Assembly: GCF_900114265.1 (NCBI RefSeq)
Contig: NZ_FPKV01000004.1
Span: 266,696-330,695, forward strand
Reading direction: 5' to 3'
Origin: Flaviramulus basaltis
GTDB lineage: Bacteria > Bacteroidota > Bacteroidia > Flavobacteriales > Flavobacteriaceae
DNA: 64,000 nucleotides
Position 1 is the first letter of the stretch; every line of letters starts with the position of its first letter. Positions 58,501 to 64,000 of the stretch are shown piece by piece. Both the position numbers and the translations under genes were made by a program. The notes beneath the pieces are model-generated. The model did no database searches and was not told the DNA's origin. It saw only the letters and a list, made by a program, of their open reading frames with translations.

Positions 58501-58756
58501 TTTTGGAGACTTTATAAGTGAGCTAAACAAAGCTATAAAAGTAAATAATAAAACCTTGCAAACCGAAGGAAAAGAAGTCGTTGCAGAACTTACCAAAAAA
58601 GATGAGTTTGAGTGGTTAGACCTCTTTGAAGAAAACAAACAAAAAGCACAAGCCTTACAAACCCAAATAAACCAAACCGATGCAGAAATAGATACTATGG
58701 TTTATGAGTTGTATGGGTTGACTGAGGAAGAGATTAAAATAGTAGAAGCTTCATAA
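55502..58756 (+). CDS. Type IIG-like restriction-modification enzyme (Eco57I methylase family)
   Basis: The 1084-residue protein joins all R-M activities. An N-terminal HsdR_N-like nuclease has aspartate near residue 86 (KADGAI) and ELK near 102-104 (VIELKG), a PD-(D/E)xK pattern. The gamma-class N6-adenine methylase core has the SAM motif CDPACGSGAFL near 466 and the catalytic NPPY (GNPPYVRQE) near 589. The part from about 690 to 960, with FYGIKTGKNEAFVI and TTLQGGFYDFRRDKI, is the TaqI_C/Eco57I-type specificity domain, followed by a helical end. It should methylate adenine in its site and cut unmodified DNA. It is the first of three tightly spaced genes. The target sequence is unknown. Confidence 0.9.
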   Translation: MSLYQVSVLKKHLKLQDQDKLNKAYKKYTKYFLNPTIQDNIRNSKEEEYQGIFLTELFVNLLDYTLKPNTDFNLVAEYKNQNNARKADGAILHNNIAIGVIELKGTNTKDLESIRKQAFDYKANQKGCSYIITSNFEKLRFYINDATEFEEFNLFELPQERFELLYLCLQKDNIINNIPLQIKEASIVVEEQITKQFYKDYSLFKRELFRDLVKRNVKRIKAEALLRETKQSLEEQAETLQLEKNVKLTLFKKSQKLIDRFLFIFFAEDRGLLPPNSTVQILDKWKADIDFGDERPLYDLFKQYFKFLDQGRQGTSSRAEIYAYNGGLFKEDNILDSLDIDNELLYKYTRQLAGYDFESQVDVNILGHIFENSLNEIESVNAEIEGGDFDKQKSKRKKDGVFYTPKYITKYIVENTIGKLCDEKKTELGFKEEEYFKGRKNRNKTTIATLVNTLDTYRNWLLQLTICDPACGSGAFLNQALDFLIKEHTYIDELKTKVLGGGLQFPDIENTILENNIYGVDLNEESVEIAKLSLWLRTAQPRRKLNDLSSNIKCGNSLIDSKAVAGDKAFKWETEFPQVFEKGGFDVVIGNPPYVRQELFKELKPYLEKQYKCYNSVADLYTYFIEKGINLMNKDGLFSFILPNKFLKATYGKNIRKVMKEDANLELLLDFDDYPVFADATTYPIIYVLNKKADYKKKTFLYSEINKRDNTNDPINTLELKKHKVPFKSLTGDMWNFIDINSFNILEKLKVNSITLGNYIDNKIFYGIKTGKNEAFVINSNKRKELISKSSKNSNLIKVLATGKEVKRNTFDFQDKYLLFTGYDEDIPTNFPDIQEELDIYKDSLIKRYDQGLNYWNLRACAYYEEMQQSKIIYPRINNKGNFYFDEKGEVFLLDNNFFISTDSKSLLALLNSKLVFFYLKNICTTLQGGFYDFRRDKITTIPISNNFKNIDGSLSNISNSLIDFTNQKNSLLNKFQKYLESQFQLQKLSKKLQNWHELDFGDFISELNKAIKVNNKTLQTEGKEVVAELTKKDEFEWLDLFEENKQKAQALQTQINQTDAEIDTMVYELYGLTEEEIKIVEAS

Positions 58757-58790
58757 ATTAATAAAAAACATAACTAATTTAAAACCTATA

Positions 58791-59684
58791 ATGACTAAAT
58801 TTTTAACAGGAAGAGAGCTTGAAGGCAAGCTAACAGATATTATATGGAATGCAAAAAAATATATTTTAATAATATCGCCATTCATTAAATTGGACGACCA
58901 TATAAAAAAAGTATTTAATGATAGAAATAATAAACATGATGTCAAAGTATTTATATTGTTTGGTAAAAATGAAGAGTATAAACACAAAAGTTTCAGTAAA
59001 GTAGATTTAGATTTTTTTAAAGAGTTTAATAAAATAACAATTTTATATAATAAAGATTTACACGCAAAACATTATTGTAACGAAAATGAAGGTTTAATAA
59101 CTTCATTAAATTTGTATGGTTTTTCAATGGTAAATAACATTGAATATGGTGTACATTTTAGTAAAACTTTACTTAATCCTTTGGATAAATTGTTTGAAGA
59201 AACAGAAGTAAAAACCGATGAAATTGTTTTTGAAAAAAGTGAAGTAATTTATTTAAAAGAACAACATTATACCAATAAATTATTAGGAATGAAAAAAGTA
59301 TATCATGAACCTAAGGTTGTTTTTGATATTACAAATGATTTTTTTAATGGAAAAAAATATGAAGTAAAATATCTAAAGGATTTTGAAGACGAAAAATATG
59401 AAGAAGAAGAAAGGTTAGTTAAAAATATAAAACCCATAAGAGAAGAAACAGAAATAATTCCTAAAACATTTATTAAGAAAACTCCTTATAAAAAGAAGCT
59501 GAATGACATGGGTTACTGCATTAGGACTGGACGAGAAATACCTTTTAATCCAGAACAGCCAATGAGTAAAAATGCTTGGAAAACTTGGAATATGTTTGGA
59601 GACGAACATTATCCAGAACAATATTGCCATAAAACGGGAAACGAATCAAACGGAAAAACTTGCATGGCTAATCCAATTTTATAA
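58791..59684 (+). CDS. PLD-family nuclease with twin YCxxTG C-terminal motifs
   Basis: An N-terminal phospholipase-D-like domain (residues 1-150) carries one HKD motif: LHAKHYCNE, then GLITSLNLYG and NIEYG. One motif means it must pair as a dimer, as in Nuc and BfiI-type nucleases. The middle is charged (about 150-235). The last 60 residues contain GYCIRTGREIPF and QYCHKTGNES, two YCxxTG motifs spaced about 47 residues apart, plus a third cysteine (KTCMAN), which suggests a metal-binding tail. It starts 34 bases after the restriction-modification gene and ends 14 bases before the next gene. The context makes it a defence nuclease candidate. Confidence 0.82.
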   Translation: MTKFLTGRELEGKLTDIIWNAKKYILIISPFIKLDDHIKKVFNDRNNKHDVKVFILFGKNEEYKHKSFSKVDLDFFKEFNKITILYNKDLHAKHYCNENEGLITSLNLYGFSMVNNIEYGVHFSKTLLNPLDKLFEETEVKTDEIVFEKSEVIYLKEQHYTNKLLGMKKVYHEPKVVFDITNDFFNGKKYEVKYLKDFEDEKYEEEERLVKNIKPIREETEIIPKTFIKKTPYKKKLNDMGYCIRTGREIPFNPEQPMSKNAWKTWNMFGDEHYPEQYCHKTGNESNGKTCMANPIL

Positions 59685-59698
59685 TTTGAAATTAGAAT

Positions 59699-62200
59699 AT
59701 GAAAGCAAACGAACTACCAATTACTAATTTTTTACAAGCTCAAAATATACAGTTTATAATACCTGTATATCAACGAAATTATGACTGGACAAATAATGAA
59801 TGTAAAGAATTGATAAATGATGTAATAGCTGTTGAGAAATATAATAGAGGCACACACTTTATTGGTAGTATTGTTTTTATTCACGAAGGTATTTATAGCA
59901 CAAGCGAAGTTAAAGAGTTAGTAATAATTGATGGTCAACAACGCTTAACAACTATTAACATTATATATGTGGCATTATTCCGTTTTGCCAAAGAAAACAG
60001 CATGCAAAATGAAGCAGATATGTTGTTTAATATGTTTTTAACCAACCAATACGTACAGCACGAATCGAGTAAACTTAAACTAAAACAAACCGATACCAAT
60101 TCGTTAGCATTTAAAGCTATTATGAATGGTACAGAAAATGAGTTTAACCACTACTCCAACGTTATTGAAAATTTTAATTATTTTAAAAGCATAATCACCC
60201 AAGAAAGTTTTCATACCATACTAAACGGACTAAAACGATTAATTTTTGTTGAAATATCATTAGAGCGTGGTAAAGACGACCCGCAACGTATTTTTGAAAG
60301 TTTAAACTCTACAGGTTTAGATTTATCACAATCCGATTTAATTAGGAACTACATTCTAATGGATTTAGATCCTAAAAATCAGAATAAGATATTTGAACAA
60401 ATATGGAATCCTATTGAAGAAAACGCAAGAGATTTAATTAAGCAAAAGTCTTTAGTATCCGAGTATATTAGAGATTATCTAACTTTGCGTACCAAAAAAA
60501 TTCCTAATAAAAATAAAGTTTACATAGAATTTAAGAAGCTATATTCAATAAAAGACGAAGCATACAATCAAGAGTTAGAGAATATTAAATCATTATCAAT
60601 ACACTATAAAAAGTTTATAAATCCATCCACAATCCAAGACCATAATGTTAGAAGAGAATTGGAATATATTTCTCGCCTTGAAATTAATGTGGCTTTCCCT
60701 TTTCTTTTGCAAGTATTTGAAGATGCAGAAAATGGGTTAATTACAAAAGAGGATTTAATAAAAATATTAAAATTAATCCAATCTTATACTTGGAGAAGAT
60801 TTGTTGTAGGATTGCCTACTAATGCCTTGAATAAAATATTCATGACCTTATATTCTGAAGTTGATACAGAGGAATATTACGATTCTATTGCATTAGCTTT
60901 AATAAAAAAACGTGGTAGTGCAAAATTCCCAACAGATGAAGATTTAAAAACCGCATTAAAGGATAAAGACTTATATAACATTCAGTCAAAAAACAGAAAT
61001 TATATGTTCGAGTTGTTAGAGAATTATAACAATAGAGAATATGTAAATACCGCAAATGAAAATATTACTATAGAGCATATTTTTCCTCAAACACCTAATG
61101 AAGATTGGAATAAGGCTATTACACCTGATGATTATTTTATGTTTAAAGAGAAATATGTAAATACAATTGCGAATCTTACATTATCTGGTAACAACGGTGC
61201 TTTAAGTAATAAGTCTTTTAAAGATAAAAGAGTTATGAATAGACAAGGTGCAGAACAAGGCTATAATTTTAGTCGTCTTTGGTTAAATGATTATCTTAAA
61301 ACTATTGATAAATGGGATGTTGCTAACTATAATGAACGTTTTAATTTAATTTATACTCGCTTTCTAAAAATATGGGAATACCCAGATATTATAATACCTT
61401 TTTCGGAAAATACAGATGAACAAAATCTCTTTAATGCAGAATCTCCAACGCATAAAAAATTAGAGTATTTTATTTTTGAAAACACAAAAGTAGATGAAGA
61501 GGTAATTGCTCAAATGTATTTTTATGTTATTGAAAAGTTATATGAAAAGAACGCTCAACTTTTACTAGAAGCCAAAGATATATTTAAAATAACACGTAAT
61601 GCATCAGAATTTAGAGCGCCGCAAGAATTACAAAGTGGCTATTTTATTGAATCAAACATAGATAGTAACTCAAAATTTAGCACTCTTAAAAAACTACTTC
61701 CATTGTTTGAAATTGAAGATGAATTAGTTATAAAATATTCAGATAATGATAATAGTAATACCCCAAAAAGATATCACGTACGTAAAGATTACTGGAAACA
61801 ACTTTTACCGTTAATTGAAGGCACAGAATTATTCTCAAACGTAAATCCTTCAAAAGATTCTTGGATAACTGCTGGAGCAGGATTAAGTGGTTTGGGGTAT
61901 GCTTTTGTTGCAACAAGTAAATATGTAAGAATAGAACTTGCTATTACTTCTTCAAGTAAAGAAAAAAACAAAAAATATTTCAAAAAATTATTAAATAATG
62001 AAGAAGATATTGAAAATCGTTTTGGGAATAAGTTGGAATGGGAAGAATTGCCAGAAAATAAAATGAGTAGAATTAAATATGAATTACAAAATGTGAATTT
62101 ATACGACAAAGCAGATTGGAATAAGATGAATGATTTCTTGATTAAATACTTACCAAAATTTGAAAAAGCATTTCTTCCTTCTATTAAGAGTTTAAAATAA
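59699..62200 (+). CDS. DUF262-DUF1524 (GmrSD-like) protein with DUF4268 C-terminus
   Basis: The 833-residue protein has a DUF262 domain with IPVYQRNYDW (near 20) and the ParB-like nucleotide-handling motif IIDGQQRLTT (near 78). A DUF1524 HNH-like nuclease has ITIEHIFPQ (near 455) and NLTLSGNNGALSNKSF (near 500), where His and Asn are catalytic. A C-terminal DUF4268 domain (about 690-833) has LGYAFVATSKYVRIELAI, then KKYFKKLL and LEWEELPENKMSRIKY. The GmrS-GmrD pair is known as a type IV enzyme cutting modified cytosine DNA; the added DUF4268 is unusual in that context. It is the third gene of the cassette. Confidence 0.86.
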   Translation: MKANELPITNFLQAQNIQFIIPVYQRNYDWTNNECKELINDVIAVEKYNRGTHFIGSIVFIHEGIYSTSEVKELVIIDGQQRLTTINIIYVALFRFAKENSMQNEADMLFNMFLTNQYVQHESSKLKLKQTDTNSLAFKAIMNGTENEFNHYSNVIENFNYFKSIITQESFHTILNGLKRLIFVEISLERGKDDPQRIFESLNSTGLDLSQSDLIRNYILMDLDPKNQNKIFEQIWNPIEENARDLIKQKSLVSEYIRDYLTLRTKKIPNKNKVYIEFKKLYSIKDEAYNQELENIKSLSIHYKKFINPSTIQDHNVRRELEYISRLEINVAFPFLLQVFEDAENGLITKEDLIKILKLIQSYTWRRFVVGLPTNALNKIFMTLYSEVDTEEYYDSIALALIKKRGSAKFPTDEDLKTALKDKDLYNIQSKNRNYMFELLENYNNREYVNTANENITIEHIFPQTPNEDWNKAITPDDYFMFKEKYVNTIANLTLSGNNGALSNKSFKDKRVMNRQGAEQGYNFSRLWLNDYLKTIDKWDVANYNERFNLIYTRFLKIWEYPDIIIPFSENTDEQNLFNAESPTHKKLEYFIFENTKVDEEVIAQMYFYVIEKLYEKNAQLLLEAKDIFKITRNASEFRAPQELQSGYFIESNIDSNSKFSTLKKLLPLFEIEDELVIKYSDNDNSNTPKRYHVRKDYWKQLLPLIEGTELFSNVNPSKDSWITAGAGLSGLGYAFVATSKYVRIELAITSSSKEKNKKYFKKLLNNEEDIENRFGNKLEWEELPENKMSRIKYELQNVNLYDKADWNKMNDFLIKYLPKFEKAFLPSIKSLK

Positions 62201-62238
62201 CTATGCTCTAAAAAATTTAATAATAACAGAAACAGTAT

Positions 62239-63576
62239 TCACAACTCAATCAACACCTTCCTAATTATTTTTTGAATATCGTTATTATCCTTTTGAGGTA
62301 TTAAAAAGGGTTCCAAATCTTGGGTGTTCTTAATTTGTTCAGTTTTATCAATAAAACCATAACCAAGGTAAGTACCCTTTTCAATCATGATAAAGGCTTC
62401 TTCGGCGTCGTGTCTGCCTTTTTGTTTTAAAATAAGATCTTTCCTGTTGTTATTTAGGCTGTCTATAGCTTGTATAACGCATTGGTTATACTGCTCATAA
62501 GGTTCTTGGTCTTTACAAATGCCTTTACAAGTATGTATTTTAAAGTGGTTGCATGTGGCAACGGCTTCTTGTAAATGGCAATATTTTGGGCAGAGTTCAA
62601 ACTGACTACAAAGCTGTTCTAACTGCTCTCGGCATTCTGTAATAGAATTTAAAGTCAGTATTGGGTTCGGTGTGGCTTTAAGTGTATTATACGCCATATG
62701 TATAATACCTTTTCGGTCGGTATATCTAAAAATAGCATACATTTTAGGGGCACGTTTGGCAACTTGGTTGTATTCTGGGTAATGCTGTTTAATAGCAGCA
62801 TCTTCAATGAGTAAAGCAATAAGTTCGGTTCCAGAAAGCGCGAAATCTATATCGGCCGTTTCACGACACATAGCCAAAGATTTCTCTGCTTTACTATAAA
62901 AATGACTTAATACACGCTTTTTTATGTCTTTAGCTTTACCTACGTAAATGATTTTACCCTTTTTGTTTTTAAAATAATAAACACCAGGTGTGTTTGGTAA
63001 ATTATTAAAAACTGAGGTTTGTAAATGTGAAGGTAATGTCGCTTCTTTGGATGATTTTTTCAAAAACTCATTAAATACAGTTTCTGCATGCTCTTGATTA
63101 AGTAAAAGTTCAAATAAAATAACGGTAGCTTCAGCATCACCTCTAGCCCGATGTCGTCCTACAATATTGATGTGTAGTGCATGGCAAAGTTTTCCTAAAC
63201 TATAAGATTTATGCCCAGGAATCAGTTTTCTAGCCAAGCGAACAGTACATAATTTTTTCCTGTTAAAATCAATACCTATGGCTTTAAATTCATTCCTAAT
63301 AGCATTGTAATCGAAATTCACATTATGAGCGACAAAAATACAGTTTTCGGTAAAAGACAAAATAGTATTGGCGATTTCCGAAAAAGTAGGTGCATCGACA
63401 ACCATGCCATTATCAATACCAGTAAGTGCTGTAATGTAATGTGGAATTAATGACTCCGGATTAATTAACGAGGTAAATTCATCTATAATATTGGCACCAT
63501 CATATTTAAAAATGGAAATTTCGCTAAGTTTATTACTTCTACCTGTGGTTTCAACATCTATAATCGTGTAAATCAT
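62239..63576 (-). CDS. DnaQ-type exonuclease / GIY-YIG nuclease fusion, second copy
   Basis: The 445-residue protein starts MIYTIIDVETTG (exonuclease motif I). HNVNFDYNAIRNEF near 95 and GRHRARGDAEAT near 150 supply the remaining DEDDh residues. The GIY-YIG domain has GVYYFKNKKGKIIYVGKAKDIKKRV (residues 200-224 as a region). A UvrC-like cysteine region (CPKYCHLQEA, CKGICKDQ) follows. It is a clear paralogue of the nuclease at 18702-20066, with the same domain order throughout. It is convergent with the DUF262 gene (38 bases apart) and lies between the restriction cassette and the rRNA operon. A repair or defence role is possible. Confidence 0.92.
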   Translation of the reverse strand: MIYTIIDVETTGRSNKLSEISIFKYDGANIIDEFTSLINPESLIPHYITALTGIDNGMVVDAPTFSEIANTILSFTENCIFVAHNVNFDYNAIRNEFKAIGIDFNRKKLCTVRLARKLIPGHKSYSLGKLCHALHINIVGRHRARGDAEATVILFELLLNQEHAETVFNEFLKKSSKEATLPSHLQTSVFNNLPNTPGVYYFKNKKGKIIYVGKAKDIKKRVLSHFYSKAEKSLAMCRETADIDFALSGTELIALLIEDAAIKQHYPEYNQVAKRAPKMYAIFRYTDRKGIIHMAYNTLKATPNPILTLNSITECREQLEQLCSQFELCPKYCHLQEAVATCNHFKIHTCKGICKDQEPYEQYNQCVIQAIDSLNNNRKDLILKQKGRHDAEEAFIMIEKGTYLGYGFIDKTEQIKNTQDLEPFLIPQKDNNDIQKIIRKVLIEL

Positions 63577-63634
63577 TTTAAGAATACTAAAGATATTAAT
63601 AAATGAGATACAACTTTAAAATTTAAAATAACTA

Positions 63635-63658
63635 TTTCAGTATAACATAAAGAAAATC
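63635..63658. repeat. Short repeat tag, copy 2
   Basis: TTCAGTATAACATAAAGAAAATC here resembles TTCAGTATAGCACAAAAAAAATC at 63869-63891 (three differences), 234 bases away in the same orientation. It seems to mark the far end of a decayed duplication of the 5S-terminator unit. Confidence 0.45.
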
Positions 63659-63813
63659 TTCAATCTATAAAGTAATAAAATTAGCTTAAATTCCACCTTA
63701 ATCGCAATCCAAATATATTGAAATATAGAATTATAAGTTTTTCGATGCCGCTTAAAATGACAAGGAGACCACTTTTTGAGACAGTTTTTTTAAATTCTAA
63801 ATCAAAAAAAAGC

Positions 63814-63852
63814 CTCTACGCTTCCCAAATACAGTATCATCGGCGCTAATGG
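63814..63852 (-). pseudogene. Vestigial 5S rRNA fragment
   Basis: The segment aligns with the 3' half of the intact 5S gene 119 bases to its right: CATCGGCGCTAATGG is identical and the flanking CCCA-AAT-CAGTA block differs at a few sites. The rest of the 5S is not recognisable. It is on the same strand as the intact gene. The remaining gene-free sequence at 63577-63813 shows nothing else that I can name. Confidence 0.7.
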
Positions 63853-63887
63853 TTTACTTATTTTTCACTTCAGTATAGCACAAAAAA

Positions 63888-63917
63888 AATCCCGATTCTA
63901 ATAAAAGAATCGGGATT
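63888..63917 (-). terminator. Terminator of the rRNA operon
   Basis: AATCCCGATTCT and AGAATCGGGATT form a 12-bp perfect stem around a six-base loop just downstream of the 5S gene; on the minus strand eight T follow. Confidence 0.92.
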
Positions 63918-63924
63918 CAAAAAA

Positions 63925-64000
63925 GGCAACGACCTACTCTCCCACAAATGCAGTACCATCGGCGCTAATGGGCTTAACTTCTCTGTTCGGAATGGTAAGA
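63925..64000 (-). rRNA. rrf: 5S ribosomal RNA, 3' part (gene cut by the window edge)
   Basis: The reverse complement of GGCAACGACCTACTCTCCCA, and then CAGTACCATCGGCGCTAATGG and CTTAACTTCTCTGTTCGGAAT, is the 3' two thirds of a 5S rRNA. The gene continues past 64000. The rRNA operon therefore reads toward this window from the right and ends here. Confidence 0.93.

Noticed and set aside
55502..62200. BREX or DISARM system
   Set aside because: There is no PglZ, BrxA/B/C, DrmA/B or similar gene; the methylase has its own nuclease domain, which fits a type IIG enzyme better than PglX.
63760..63790. CACTTTTTGAGACAGTTTTTTT resembling an insertion-sequence end
   Set aside because: No matching inverted end, transposase or target duplication could be seen within the window, so I do not call a mobile element.

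Overview
The window is a low-GC chromosomal segment of a marine-type Flavobacteriaceae bacterium (Bacteroidota). Supporting signs are TnnTTTG-style promoters (TTG, 19 bp, TAnnTTTG), no Shine-Dalgarno sites, a TonB-dependent receptor paired with a DUF4249 lipoprotein, LytS/LytT-type regulators, a type IX secretion sorting domain, a monomeric isocitrate dehydrogenase, MeaB, and YidC with a large periplasmic domain. I cannot name the species. Gene identities come from reading the translated sequence; no database search was run.

Layout. 1-4277: an esterase cut by the window edge, an ExbB-like channel protein, a LytS/LytT two-component pair and a beta-lactamase-fold hydrolase. 4500-11001 (minus): DUF4249 lipoprotein with TonB receptor, dihydrolipoamide dehydrogenase, S41 protease. 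11113-14668 (plus): smpB, a small secreted protein, an S15-type peptidase, a flavin-binding protein. 14803-15444: pcm. 15605-24529: a nine-gene plus-strand run (Gfo oxidoreductase, 3-hydroxybutyryl-CoA dehydrogenase, YcxB-like, YggS, a DnaQ/GIY-YIG nuclease, DUF3857 protein, voltage-gated potassium channel with a zinc ribbon, miaA, GNAT). Two genes of this run, the nuclease and miaA, have no ATG, GTG or TTG in a position that would include their catalytic N-termini. 24562-27263 (minus): ECF sigma factor, membrane anti-sigma candidate and a repeat-rich secreted protein. 27437-35971: DUF2911, MeaB, PAP2, MATE, a candidate small RNA, a decayed DUF1801 gene, nitronate monooxygenase, a secreted subtilase and mnmA. 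36151-47849: FAS1 lipoprotein, YwqK-like protein, yidC, pyrG, a YadA-head/S74 repeat protein between two identical 41-bp direct repeats, a small secreted protein, an epimerase, an esterase, trmD and rplS.

47850-52570: a gene-free stretch of about 860 bases that looks like a 0.5-kb non-coding transcription unit, then isocitrate dehydrogenase, murQ, a DUF6095 protein and a DinB protein. 52667-63576 is a defence-like region: a PIF1-type helicase with HRDC domain, a composite non-coding repeat, then a tight three-gene cassette (type IIG restriction-modification enzyme, single-HKD PLD nuclease with twin YCxxTG motifs, DUF262-DUF1524-DUF4268 protein), closed by a second DnaQ/GIY-YIG nuclease on the other strand. 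The window ends in the 3' part of a 5S rRNA gene on the minus strand, its terminator and a decayed second 5S fragment.

The best candidates for something undescribed are the three-gene cassette at 55502-62200, the 0.5-kb non-coding unit at about 48002-48504, the palindrome-controlled small RNA candidate at about 31482-31612, and the non-AUG starts in the 18-24 kb operon.
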